Assembly: GCA_018817425.1 (NCBI GenBank)
Contig: JAHITX010000001.1
Span: 62,001-126,000, forward strand
DNA from: Pseudomonadota bacterium
Lineage (GTDB): Bacteria; Desulfobacterota; Desulfobacteria; Desulfobacterales; RPRI01
DNA length: 64,000 bases
Reading direction: 5' to 3'
Part shown: piece by piece, positions 43,474-52,180 of the stretch
How positions within the stretch are numbered: the first letter of the stretch is position 1
Layout: each line of letters begins with the position of its first letter
The notes under the pieces: model-generated
The model's input: the letters and a program-made list of their open reading frames with translations, nothing else
What the model was told of the DNA's origin: nothing
Database searches by the model: none
Program-made: the position numbers and the translations under genes

Positions 43474-44477
43474 CTTAACCCAAGTTCGACAAAAACAGAT
43501 AAAAATTTATTAAATTTAGCGGTGATATTTTTATAACTATCTGATATTATAGTAAGCGATTTCTTGAAAAGCATATGTAGTGACTGAATATATAATAATA
43601 ATGCACGACATGGTTCGGGATGGATAGTATACATACGTCATGTTTATCCGGGAAACTGTTAAATCCATAAAAGGTAAAAAATATATCCAGCATCAGTTGG
43701 TAGAATCGGTCCGCACTCCTAATGGTCCAAGGCAAACTCTTATATTGAATATGGGTTTTCTGGACTTGCCTAAAGATAAATGGAAAGAGCTGGCTAATTC
43801 TATTGAAAGCGAGCTTCATAAACAAGAAAGACTATTTCCGACAGATCCTGAGATTGAAACACTTGCCAAACACTATTCCAAAGTAATCATCAAAGAACAG
43901 CTTCGTTGTGCCGGTAACAATAAAACAGTTTATAATCCGGCTCCTCTGTATGAAAAAGTGGACATTCACTCTGTTTCTACAACCGATGTTAAAACCATGG
44001 GCGCTGAACATCTTGCAGTAAATAGTTTACAGGAATACGGGTTTGATAAAATATTAAAGGATCTCAAGTTCAGTGATAAAGAAATTGATTATGCGAAGAT
44101 GTTGATTGTCGCAAGACTTGTTCATCCCGCAAGTGAAAGGGAAACAGCAAGAGGGATTTTTGATTTAAAAGAAACGGTTATTTTATATGATCTGACCAAC
44201 ACTTATTTTGAAGGCAGCAAGCGTACAAGCAGGTTATCCAAACCAGGCAAATCCAAAGAGCGCCGGAATGACCGGCCTTTGGTAACACTGGCATTAACTG
44301 TTGATGAAGATGGCTTTCCCAAACAAAGCAAATAGATTTGAGCAGGATAAAAATTAAAACATCCTTGAACAAAACCGGCTATCAAGCAATAATGTAGTGA
44401 AGAAAAAGCTATCTGATTTATCATATCATTTTGCTTTTATTCGTTATTCATAAAATTGTTGTCGAACATGGGTTAAG
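43474..44477 (+). mobile_element. Internally deleted IS1634-family element
   Basis: About 1.0 kb, bounded by inverted repeats CTTAACCCAAGTTCGACAA (left) and the complement of TTGTCGAACATGGGTTAAG (right), one mismatch. It encodes a shortened transposase. Full members of this family are about twice as long, so this is a non-autonomous deletion derivative. No convincing target duplication seen at the ends. Confidence 0.85.
43640..44335 (+). pseudogene. Truncated IS1634-family transposase
   Basis: 231 codons; intact relatives are ~500-550. The N-terminal part is normal (YIQHQLVESVRTPNGPRQTLILNMGFLDLPKDKW). At HPASERETARGIFDLKETVILYDLTNTYFEGSKRTSRL the middle section between the ARGIF and the first catalytic Asp (LYDLTNTYFEG) is missing. 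The protein ends at TVDEDGFPKQSK before the remaining DDE residues. It cannot be active itself. Confidence 0.85.
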
Positions 44478-44728
44478 TGATATCTACCATAGTCTTTCCG
44501 CACACAAGTATCGGACTGGCTCAAAATCATGCAGCAACTGCTCCATTCGCCCTGTCTGTGGGTGGGCTTTCATTATTGACTTATCCTTTCATTTTGCTTA
44601 TAGTTCTTAAAGAAATGCCTTTCAAATTGCTTATTAATTAAGCAGCGATAAACACTTGAACACGTTAGCTTTTTACGAGTCCATCAGATGTATGTTTAAT
44701 TAAAAAATAAATCTATAAAGAATATACC

Positions 44729-45097
44729 ATGCTTAATCTTGATTCATGGCGTAAATCGCCAAAATGCCGTAGACCTTGGGGTTATTATCAAATCTTATCT
44801 GATATGCCTGATCACAAGGTTAAACGAATAGTAGTTTATCCCGGCCAGCGCTTAAGCTATCAACGCCACTTTCATCGCTCGGAACACTGGTATATTATAC
44901 AGGGTTATGCCGATGTTACTAAAAACAATATCGGCTATGCGTTATCTGCCGGTCAGTCTATAGATTTGCCTCTGGAGCACTGGCACAGGATAAGTAATCA
45001 GGGTGAAGAAAACCTTGTGTTTATTGAAATACAAACCGGAGAAAGCTTTAGTGAGCATGACACCGAAAGAACTGAAGATGATTATGGAAGGGTATAA
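44729..45097 (+). CDS. Cupin protein, type II phosphomannose isomerase C-terminal domain
   Basis: 122 aa. WGYYQILSDMPDHKVKRIVVYPGQRLSYQRHFHRSEHWYIIQGYADV is the cupin core of the isomerase part of bifunctional mannose-1-phosphate guanylyltransferase/PMI enzymes, with metal-binding HFHRSEH and a later LPLEHWHRISN. The guanylyltransferase half is absent, so this is a stand-alone isomerase-type cupin. The 250-base gap before it (44478-44728) has no recognisable gene. Confidence 0.85.
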   Translation: MLNLDSWRKSPKCRRPWGYYQILSDMPDHKVKRIVVYPGQRLSYQRHFHRSEHWYIIQGYADVTKNNIGYALSAGQSIDLPLEHWHRISNQGEENLVFIEIQTGESFSEHDTERTEDDYGRV

Positions 45098-45133
45098 AAG
45101 CTATAATGCCCTTACTCTCTTTGTACATCAATG

Positions 45134-46762
45134 TTATATATGAATATTATTTTTGTAAATATTTTCCTGTTCATCCAGTATTTCACGAAGAATATTCATA
45201 TTTGTCATTGGATTCATTATGACGCAGCGTAGTACTACAATATTTTCACAACGTCCTTTATAGGCTTTTAAAGTGGTTCTTGATACAAAACTATTTCCGG
45301 CTTCTCTTTGAAACCTTTGTATCATGATGTTTATTTCATTAAGTTTTTCATTTATTTTTCTTTGAACATCTTCCGAATCGTCCCATTGTGTCCTTAATTC
45401 TTCAGGAAAAATCCTGTATGTTAAAATGTTTAACCAAGGTGGTGTTATCAGCTCAAAATCAGGCCGTTCATTAATTTCATCAGCAAAACTTTTTGCTGTT
45501 TCTATGCCATGTTCAATCAAAAGAGCATAGCCTTTGCTGCCCATTATTTTAAGAGCGCTATCAAGAACAAGAGAGTTTGCTTCTCTTGAGCCGGAAAGAG
45601 CTTTAATCCCAAGATCAACCGAACCGCGTCTGTTAACATAATTCGCATGATAACTTATTGAATCCATTAAGCATGGATCTTTGAAATAAACCATGCCTGA
45701 ACTCATCGGCATATAAAATTGCTTATGTCCGTCAATTGTCACCGAATCGGCAAGCTCAATTCCATCAAGCAGATGTTTATATTTTTCAGATAAAAGGACA
45801 GGGCCTCCCCATGCAGCATCAACATGGAAATGAATATTATTTTCAGAGCAAATTTCTCCGAGTTGGCGTAATGGGTCTATGGTGCCGGTTTCGGTAGTAC
45901 CTGCTATGCCTACTATCGCAAGAATTTTTGTTTTGAGTCCGGATTTTTTTATTTCATGGATTTTTTCTTTAAGCTTAATAATATCTATTCGATTGTCGCT
46001 GTCTACAATTATAGAGATAATGTTTTTGTTTCCTATGCCAAGCAGGCCCCCGGCTTTTTTTAGCGAAAAATGACCGAGTTCGGATACAAGTATCACGCTT
46101 TTTTCTATATCATAAGCTTTATATGCGGCGAATATCCCTTCCTGGTCTACTCCTTCAAAGCCCACTTTCGGGCATAGCTGAGTATTTCTTGCAATCCACA
46201 AAGCAGTCAGGTTTGCTATCGTTCCGTTTTCAGTGAAACAACCTAGGGAGGTGCGGGAATTTTGAACATGTTCTAAATAAAAATCTTCACTTTCTCTGAA
46301 TATAATTCTGTGTATCTTTGCTAAAACCTGCTTTTCAATAATTGATAAGATTTTTGAAGTTTCAAGCTTGACTACGTTTTGATTTAAAGCGGTTGTGATT
46401 GTTTTAAGATGTACCATGAAAAAGGGTATTGCCGAAGTCATATGGCCAACAAAAAACGGAGATGCAACATTAACGGCATTAGGTGCGGTTTTTTCAATGA
46501 TATTTGCAATAATATCGGCTAGTTTTTCTTCGGGATTTTCGCTGATAAGCGTATCTTTATAATGCTCCGATAAATCTTTTAAGCTGATTTCTTCCGTTAT
46601 ACCAACATGCGTATTTAAAAAATCATGAAGTCCAAAAAGGATCTGCTCCATGTATTTAAGAAGAGTGGCTTTTGCAGCTACATCTTCAGGCCTTATGAAA
46701 GTTCGCATAAGTGCATGCCAGTCGGCTACAAGCTCTTTATGTGGGATTTTCGGATTATTCAT
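45134..46762 (-). CDS. PLP-dependent decarboxylase, PanP-like (aspartate 1-decarboxylase type)
   Basis: 542 aa, group II PLP decarboxylase. FFVGHMTSAIPFFMVHLKTITTALNQNVVKLETSK and SYHANYVNRRGSVDLGIKALSGSREANSLVLDSALKIMGSKGYALLIEHG match the PanP (putative aspartate 1-decarboxylase) subgroup. The PLP-Lys lies in SVTIDGHKQFYMPMSSG. The likely product is beta-alanine for pantothenate, since no panD is in the window. The PanP call is by motif and glutamate decarboxylase is the main alternative. Its start overlaps the flavodoxin gene by four bases. Confidence 0.82.
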   Translation of the reverse strand: MNNPKIPHKELVADWHALMRTFIRPEDVAAKATLLKYMEQILFGLHDFLNTHVGITEEISLKDLSEHYKDTLISENPEEKLADIIANIIEKTAPNAVNVASPFFVGHMTSAIPFFMVHLKTITTALNQNVVKLETSKILSIIEKQVLAKIHRIIFRESEDFYLEHVQNSRTSLGCFTENGTIANLTALWIARNTQLCPKVGFEGVDQEGIFAAYKAYDIEKSVILVSELGHFSLKKAGGLLGIGNKNIISIIVDSDNRIDIIKLKEKIHEIKKSGLKTKILAIVGIAGTTETGTIDPLRQLGEICSENNIHFHVDAAWGGPVLLSEKYKHLLDGIELADSVTIDGHKQFYMPMSSGMVYFKDPCLMDSISYHANYVNRRGSVDLGIKALSGSREANSLVLDSALKIMGSKGYALLIEHGIETAKSFADEINERPDFELITPPWLNILTYRIFPEELRTQWDDSEDVQRKINEKLNEINIMIQRFQREAGNSFVSRTTLKAYKGRCENIVVLRCVIMNPMTNMNILREILDEQENIYKNNIHI

Positions 46763-47238
46763 TTCAATATCTTTAAGCTAAGGTCGCCTATTATTTTTCC
46801 GTAACGTATACATTCTTCCCTGGCGGTTTCATCCGGTGCACCTATTGATACAGGTCCATAATGGTTTCCTTTTTGCATACCTTGTATTATCATACCATGG
46901 ATGAGAAAACCCTGGAGAATACTTAATATTGTTGTTTCATTCCCGCCCCCGATATTGCCCGAAGATGTAAAAGCTCCTCCGATTTTTCCGTTGAGCTTAC
47001 CAAAATATTTTACGCTTTTATCCATTAGCTCTTTTACCTCGGCAGTCATTACTCCAAAATAAGTGGGGCAGCCGAATATGATTACATCGGCATTAAGCAT
47101 ATCATCTATCACAGTATCTGCAATTTTATTTAATACAACTTCCATCCCCACAGTTGACTTAATACCTTCTGCTATATATTCGGCCATTTTTTTGGTATTT
47201 CCCGACCTTGAAGAATATGAGATGAGAGTTTTTACCAT
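46759..47238 (-). CDS. Flavodoxin family protein
   Basis: 159 aa. FMN-phosphate loop SYSSRSGNTKKMAEYIAEGI at the N-terminus, then DADVIIFGCPTYFGVMTAEVKELMDKSVKYFGKLNGKIGGAFTSSGNIGGGNETTILSILQGFLIHGMIIQG, as in the WrbA/flavodoxin-like fold. It may act as an electron carrier or NAD(P)H:quinone reductase. Translationally coupled by ATGA overlap to the PanP-like gene downstream on the same strand, an association of unknown meaning. Confidence 0.85.
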   Translation of the reverse strand: MVKTLISYSSRSGNTKKMAEYIAEGIKSTVGMEVVLNKIADTVIDDMLNADVIIFGCPTYFGVMTAEVKELMDKSVKYFGKLNGKIGGAFTSSGNIGGGNETTILSILQGFLIHGMIIQGMQKGNHYGPVSIGAPDETAREECIRYGKIIGDLSLKILK

Positions 47239-47828
47239 TTAATCCCCCTAAATTTTTTATACAAATTAAAATAATTTACAAACTGAAAGAAAAAATAGAT
47301 TCTATTAACATGCCTTGTTTCGCTTTCCAAGCAAATATTAAATAATAGTTCAAAAAGTTTAAAACCCCCTTTTCTATCAGCGTAGATGTTAAGCGTTTGT
47401 TAATTCAAATTTTACAGCTGCAATGTACTTAAATAGTGCCTGAACAAAAACTCAAAATCCCATTATATTCGGGTATTGATGTGTAGTTGAAAGATTGAAG
47501 CTTTTTCGGAATGATACAATTATTACTTACATCAATTACTTATAGTTATCATGTATATGGACTATTAAAAGTCTGGAAATTCCTGTTTCGTCATACCGGA
47601 CCCGATAAGCCTGCCCCGGCAGTATGTAAGCCGGGGGCATCCAATAATTTAAATAGTTTCAGGATTCCGGCTTTCGCCGGTATGACGGTTTGGTGACTTT
47701 CAACGAGTCCGTCATAATTTGAAAAGAAAAAATAATTTTGACTTTTTATGCATCAGATGTCACAAATTCAAATACATTAATATGAGACAGGATTTACGAA
47801 TAGGGTAAACGCGAAAGATTTTGTTATA
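47239..47828. other. 590-base intergenic region with one repeat
   Basis: No supportable gene. It holds the inverted-repeat element at 47589-47687; the remainder is AT-rich with no visible promoter consensus for the 47829 regulator. The divergent start of the flavodoxin gene is at its left edge. Confidence 0.6.
47589..47687. repeat. 99-bp repeat with CGTCATACCGG inverted ends
   Basis: CGTCATACCGG at the left and CCGGTATGACG at the right are exact complements. The interior has two C/G-rich hairpin arms (CTGCCCCGGC and GCCGGGGGC; CCGGCTTTCGCCGG). This matches the general form of dispersed hairpin repeats whose ends read GTCAT...ATGAC. Confidence 0.65.
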
Positions 47829-49190
47829 ATGGAAGTTCAGACACAGATCATACTTGACAGCATTGCAGACGGGGTCTTTACGGTTGATTCGGACTGGCGG
47901 ATAACCTCTTTTAATCGTGCTGCAGAGAAAATAACCGGGATAGAAAAAGCAGAGGCGCTGGGGCGTCATTGCTGGGATGTCTTCAGGGCAAGCATTTGCG
48001 AAAAAGCATGTGCTTTACGTCAAACAATGGAAACCGGACGGCAGGTTATTGATAAATCTATTTTTATTGTAAATTCAGAGGGTGAACGTATTCCCGTAAG
48101 TATTTCCACAGCTGTTTTGAAAGATAAAAAAGGACTTATGATAGGTGGTGCCGAGACCTTCCGCGATCTTAGCCTGCTTGAAGCTTTGAGAAAGGAACTT
48201 TCGGGAAGACATTCATTTCATGATATAATAAGCAAAGACAAGGAAATGCTGCGTCTTTTTGCTATGCTTGAGCAAATATCCGAAAGTGATGCAACAGTAT
48301 TGATAGAGGGGGAAAGTGGGACAGGAAAGGAGCTTTTTGCCAAAGCTATTCACTCTCTTGGCCACAGAAGCAAAGGACCGATGATAACCATAAATTGCGG
48401 GTCCTTGCCTGATAGTCTTCTGGAATCGGAACTCTTTGGATACAAAGCCGGTGCTTTCACAGATGCTAAAAAAGATAAGCCTGGCCGTTTGGCTCTTGCT
48501 AAAGGGGGCACGCTTTTTTTAGACGAAATCGGTGATATAACACCCGCATTACAGGTAAGGTTACTCCGGGTGTTGCAGGATAAAACCTATGAGCCTCTGG
48601 GTGGTACGAAGTCCGAACAAGCCAATGTCCGAATTGTAACGGCTACAAACAAGGATCTGGCAAATCTTGTGAAAACCGGGAGTTTCCGTGAAGATTTATA
48701 CTACCGTGTAAATGTAGTAAAAATAAAACTTCCGCCTTTAAGGGAACGCAAAGGGGATATTCCTCTTTTAACCGATCATTTTATCAAAAAGTACAGCCAT
48801 CTGAATAATAAAGAAGTGCAAGGTGTTACCTCTGAAGTACTTCATATACTTATGTCTCATAGGTTTGACGGAAATATTCGCGAACTTGAAAATATAATTG
48901 AATATGCCATCGTTGTTTGTAAAGAAAACCTTATTAGTACCGAATACCTGCCTGATTATCTTTGCCAAAAACCGGTTGCCGAAGAAATTCTTCCAAGAAG
49001 TGAAAAAATAAGAGAAGCTGAGTCACTGGATGAAATTGAGAAAAATTTTATTTTAGATGTCCTGATTAAAAATAAATATAACAGGAAGACTACAGCAACT
49101 AAGCTTGGTATGCATCCGGCCACACTCTGGAGAAAAATCAAACGCTTTAATCTCGAAATCCCCAAAATAGATGGTCGTGCAAGAACTTAA
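47829..49190 (+). CDS. Sigma-54-dependent activator (PAS-AAA+-Fis), ORP-cluster regulator
   Basis: 453 aa. N-terminal PAS domain (ILDSIADGVFTVDSDWRITSFNRAAEKITG) followed by the Cys group CWDVFRASICEKACALRQT, which could bind an Fe-S cluster or sense thiol state. The AAA+ domain starts at about residue 135 (GESGTGKE, Walker B GTLFLDEIG). The sigma-54 contact motif reads GAFTDA instead of GAFTGA. The C-terminus is a Fis-like HTH (NRKTTATKLGMHPATLWRKIKRF). It is the first gene of the cluster, and a sigma-54 promoter lies just downstream at 49351, so it most likely controls those genes, as DVU2106 does for the orp operons of Desulfovibrio vulgaris. Confidence 0.9.
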   Translation: MEVQTQIILDSIADGVFTVDSDWRITSFNRAAEKITGIEKAEALGRHCWDVFRASICEKACALRQTMETGRQVIDKSIFIVNSEGERIPVSISTAVLKDKKGLMIGGAETFRDLSLLEALRKELSGRHSFHDIISKDKEMLRLFAMLEQISESDATVLIEGESGTGKELFAKAIHSLGHRSKGPMITINCGSLPDSLLESELFGYKAGAFTDAKKDKPGRLALAKGGTLFLDEIGDITPALQVRLLRVLQDKTYEPLGGTKSEQANVRIVTATNKDLANLVKTGSFREDLYYRVNVVKIKLPPLRERKGDIPLLTDHFIKKYSHLNNKEVQGVTSEVLHILMSHRFDGNIRELENIIEYAIVVCKENLISTEYLPDYLCQKPVAEEILPRSEKIREAESLDEIEKNFILDVLIKNKYNRKTTATKLGMHPATLWRKIKRFNLEIPKIDGRART

Positions 49191-49236
49191 TGCACCTTTA
49201 ATATAATAGCATAATCGCAACGCTATGTGCAGGTAA

Positions 49237-49262
49237 TATTGCATTAATGCAAATATGCAATA
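49237..49262. promoter_or_regulatory. Palindromic upstream element, possible activator-binding site
   Basis: TATTGCAT and ATGCAATA are mirrored across ten bases, and the interior again contains a palindrome (TTGCATTAATGCAA). It lies ~89-114 bases upstream of the sigma-54 promoter at 49351, the usual place for an enhancer-type site. Binding by the 47829 activator is inferred. Confidence 0.5.
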
Positions 49263-49350
49263 GCGCCATTCTTTTTCCCGTAGATTCTTTCCAATAATAA
49301 TATCATTAAATATTAGCAAGATACAAAAATAATGGGCGCTCCATATATCA

Positions 49351-49366
49351 TGGCGTATAAAATGCT
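49351..49366 (+). promoter_or_regulatory. Sigma-54 promoter of the ORP-like cluster
   Basis: TGGCGTATAAAATGCT: TGGC at 49351 and GC at 49364, GG and GC exactly ten bases apart. The expected start is about 49377, ~94 bases before the ATG at 49471. The genes downstream on the + strand form the ORP-like set. Confidence 0.65.
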
Positions 49367-49470
49367 TATATAATAACAGCAATAGCTTTGAAGAAAAAGA
49401 TTTGCAGATGTTGAAACAAGCTATTATCCGGTTTCTTTTATTAAGAACAGTATAGGCAAGGGTATTTCAA

Positions 49471-49920
49471 ATGAGAATAGCCATTCCTGTTTGGTACGAC
49501 AAAGTATCGCCTGTATTAGATACGGCATCAAAACTTTTAATTGTCGAACTCGAAGACAGGAAAGAGAAGTCAAGGTTTGAAATATACCTTGATGAACCGG
49601 AACTGTCCCGAAGATGTGTTCGTATCTGCGGCATGCAAGTGGATACATTAATATGCGGTGCTGTGTCGCGCCCTTTCTGGAGATTGCTTGCGGCATCCGG
49701 TATTAATGTTATTCAAAACATATCAGGTCATCCTGAGGATGTTCTGGAAGCATACCTTAAAGGAAACATTTTTCGTTCCGGATTCCTTATGCCGGGCTGC
49801 AAGCGAAGCAGAGAAAATTATGGCAGAAATGATATTCAAAAATGTCCCGTGCAGAGAAGAACACGAAAAACAAGCTGCAACAGAAACCCCAAAGAGGCTT
49901 CTTCGGAATATAAAGCGTAA
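49471..49920 (+). CDS. NifX-like (dinitrogenase Fe-Mo cofactor biosynthesis domain) protein with Cys tail
   Basis: 149 aa. Residues 1-115 form a NifX/NifB-C-terminal-like domain (MRIAIPVWYDKVSPVLDTASKLLIVELEDRKE..., CGMQVDTLICGAVSRPFWRLLAASGINVI). A basic C-terminal tail contains three more cysteines. It is the first gene after the sigma-54 promoter and likely equivalent in position to an accessory ORP subunit. Its stop is followed three bases later by element copy 7, which separates it from the Mrp gene. Confidence 0.85.
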   Translation: MRIAIPVWYDKVSPVLDTASKLLIVELEDRKEKSRFEIYLDEPELSRRCVRICGMQVDTLICGAVSRPFWRLLAASGINVIQNISGHPEDVLEAYLKGNIFRSGFLMPGCKRSRENYGRNDIQKCPVQRRTRKTSCNRNPKEASSEYKA

Positions 49921-49923
49921 TAT

Positions 49924-50064
49924 GAGCCACTTTCAAAACGTTTCAGTTTGTTCAAGCTCAAGGCGGGAGAGAATTTCAACCACAGGAATACATTTAGTAT
50001 TTCGAGGATTGAAATTTGAGCCCAACGCCGAGATCGGCCAAAATGGAGCGTTTTGAAACTGGCT
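49924..50064 (+). mobile_element. MITE-like element copy 7 (141 bp)
   Basis: Forward orientation, short class. The right end reads GGCT, lacking the usual final C. Flanks ATAT and ATAG share three of four bases, a decayed target duplication. It lies between two genes of the ORP-like cluster. Confidence 0.85.
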
Positions 50065-50124
50065 ATAGATAATATAATTCGGTTTCTATCGGGTTGAAAG
50101 CACTAAAAAAGGAGAAAAAGTAAT

Positions 50125-50970
50125 ATGTTGAGCCAAAGTTGTGGGGCGGGCAACCAAAACGACCAGCATGCAATACAGGATATCGAAATCGGAAAACAGC
50201 TTGCCAATATTAAAAATAAAATTTTGGTAATGAGCGGAAAAGGAGGTGTCGGCAAAAGTAGTATAGCTGCCTATCTCGCTGTTCTCCTGTCAAAAAAAGG
50301 ATGCAGGGTTGGTCTTCTGGATGTGGATCTTCATGGGCCTAGTATACCGAGAATGTTAGGAGTAAATGGCAAAGTGATGCAATCTGAAACTTCGGGGAAA
50401 ATGCTTCCTGTCCAATATATGTCCAATTTACATGTCTTGTCTATTGAGACACTTATGGGAGAAAATAAAGATACCGCAACAATATGGCGTGGTCCTCTTA
50501 AAATTGGAGTTATCAAACAATTTATCTCGGACATTGAATGGTCAGAGCTTGATTATATGATTATTGATTCACCGCCGGGCACAGGGGATGAGCCACTTAC
50601 TGTAGCTCAGACCATTCCGGATGCAAAGGCTCTCATCGTAACAACTCCTCAGGAAATTTCTTTGGCTGACGTTAGAAAATCCATTAATTTTTGCCGCGAG
50701 GTTAATATGTCTATACTGGGAATAGTAGAAAATATGAGCGGTTTTGTATGCAGCCATTGTGGCGAGAAAACGGACCTATTCAAGGCACATGGCGGTGAAG
50801 CAATGGCTGCCAGAGAGAACTTAAGATTTTTAGCAAGTCTCCCTATTGAGCCTGAAGTGGTCAGACGTGCTGATGAAGGGCTTCTGGCAAGTCTGGATCA
50901 GGAAAAACTGGGGTTTTCACAGGAATTTGATAAAATGGTTGAACTGATAATTAAGTTACATCCGTTTTAA
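50125..50970 (+). CDS. Mrp/NBP35-like P-loop ATPase
   Basis: 281 aa. Deviant Walker A MSGKGGVGKSS at residues ~36-46, then LLDVDLHGPSIPRMLG and DYMIIDSPPGTGDEPL, the Mrp family signature. C-terminal FVCSHCGEKTDLF has the CxxC that binds a bridging Fe-S cluster in homologues. Mrp proteins carry and transfer Fe-S clusters. It corresponds to DVU2109 in the ORP system. A strong ribosome site (AAGGAG) follows element copy 7. Confidence 0.93.
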   Translation: MLSQSCGAGNQNDQHAIQDIEIGKQLANIKNKILVMSGKGGVGKSSIAAYLAVLLSKKGCRVGLLDVDLHGPSIPRMLGVNGKVMQSETSGKMLPVQYMSNLHVLSIETLMGENKDTATIWRGPLKIGVIKQFISDIEWSELDYMIIDSPPGTGDEPLTVAQTIPDAKALIVTTPQEISLADVRKSINFCREVNMSILGIVENMSGFVCSHCGEKTDLFKAHGGEAMAARENLRFLASLPIEPEVVRRADEGLLASLDQEKLGFSQEFDKMVELIIKLHPF

Positions 50971-51079
50971 ATCGGTTTTTTCACTGGGTTGCTGCATCAA
51001 ACTAAAACCCTCCTATGCTGATATTATGACTAAACTTTGAGCAGCAGCCTGGTGGAAAATTTTATAAAGGAGAAAAATT

Positions 51080-51310
51080 ATGTCACCTAAAGGACAAGGG
51101 CAAGGAAGAACTGGCGGCGGGAAGAATCAGAGCGGTTCCGGAGCAACAAAAGGCATGGGCGGCGGGCGCGGCATGGGCGGTGGACAAGGTGTCGGACTGG
51201 GGGGAGAGTGCATATGTCCGAAATGTGGAGAAAAACAGCCCCATGAGCGCGGCAATCCCTGTTATGGTGTAGCTTGTCCTAAATGTGGAAGTCTAATGGC
51301 AAGGGCATAG
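51080..51310 (+). CDS. Small glycine-rich zinc-ribbon-like protein
   Basis: 76 aa. The first ~45 residues are Gly/Gln/Ser-rich ([28 protein letters not shown]). The end has four Cys in two pairs ([21 protein letters not shown]), a rubredoxin- or zinc-ribbon-like motif, with a further Cys between. It is between the Mrp gene and the MinD-ferredoxin genes and starts 109 bases after Mrp. A strong ribosome site is present. Not assigned to a named family. Confidence 0.75.
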   Translation: MSPKGQGQGRTGGGKNQSGSGATKGMGGGRGMGGGQGVGLGGECICPKCGEKQPHERGNPCYGVACPKCGSLMARA

Positions 51311-51323
51311 GAAACTTAAAATA

Positions 51324-52166
51324 ATGATTATAAGCGTTGCAAGCGGAAAAGGTGGAACGGGCAAAACGACTATTGCCACAAATCTTGCTGTTTCTGTAGG
51401 AAAGGATGTACAGCTTTTAGACTGTGATGTGGAAGAGCCTAATGCGCATCTTTTTCTTAATCCTGCAATTAAAGAAACTGAAAAAGTTTCAACTCCGGTT
51501 CCATTAGTAGATGAGGATAAGTGCAATTTCTGCGGTAAATGTGCCCAGATATGCCAGTTTAAGGCAATCCTGGTGCTGGGTGAAGTTATACTGACATTTC
51601 CGGAAATGTGCCATAGTTGCGGCGGGTGTATGAAGGTTTGCCCTGTTAGTGCTATTTCGGAAACGGGCAGAGAATTGGGTGTTATAGAAAGAGGGAATAG
51701 GAACGGTGTGGATTTTGTTCACGGAAAATTAAGAGTCGGAGAGGCAATGTCACCTCCGCTTATCCGTAAGGTTCGTTCTTTTACCCGGCCCGAATTATTA
51801 ACCATTATCGATGCCCCTCCTGGAACTTCCTGTCCGGTGATTACTTCTATGAAAGATTCAGACTTTATATTGCTGGTAACGGAACCAACTCCTTTTGGCC
51901 TTCATGATTTGAAACTTGCAGTTGAAGCTGTGAGGATACTGGGAATACCTCATGGGCTGGTAATTAATCGTTCGGACATTGGAGACGGGCAGGTGAAAGA
52001 CTATGCTGCAAATATGAAAATACCGGTACTTATGGAGATACCATTCAGCAGGAAAATTGCAGAGGCCTATTCACGGGGACAACTTCTTGTGGATGCAATG
52101 CCCGAATGGCGGGAGAAGTTTTTGTTTTTAAACAGCCGCATAAAAGAACTCGCAGATCAGAGTTGA
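51324..52166 (+). CDS. MinD-family ATPase with inserted 2[4Fe-4S] ferredoxin
   Basis: 280 aa. Walker A SGKGGTGKTT (residues ~7-16), DCDVEEPNAHLFL, then an inserted ferredoxin (CNFCGKCAQICQ and CHSCGGCMKVCP), then IIDAPPGTSCPV and the C-terminal switch region. It is the ParA/MinD fold with two 4Fe-4S motifs, as in DVU2103/2104 of the ORP complex. It may couple ATP hydrolysis to cluster handling. The next gene encodes a paralogue whose ORF overlaps this one in an unused frame. Confidence 0.93.
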   Translation: MIISVASGKGGTGKTTIATNLAVSVGKDVQLLDCDVEEPNAHLFLNPAIKETEKVSTPVPLVDEDKCNFCGKCAQICQFKAILVLGEVILTFPEMCHSCGGCMKVCPVSAISETGRELGVIERGNRNGVDFVHGKLRVGEAMSPPLIRKVRSFTRPELLTIIDAPPGTSCPVITSMKDSDFILLVTEPTPFGLHDLKLAVEAVRILGIPHGLVINRSDIGDGQVKDYAANMKIPVLMEIPFSRKIAEAYSRGQLLVDAMPEWREKFLFLNSRIKELADQS

Positions 52167-52180
52167 CCGGGGGATATTTA

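Noticed and set aside
43434-43634. Minus-strand ORF overlapping the IS1634 left end
   Set aside because: It is a shadow across the terminal repeat and leader; the true coding remnants here are the IS1182 fragment and the + strand transposase.
44520-44545. CTGGCTCAAAATCATGC as a sigma-54 promoter before the cupin gene
   Set aside because: GG and GC are separated by eleven bases, one too many.
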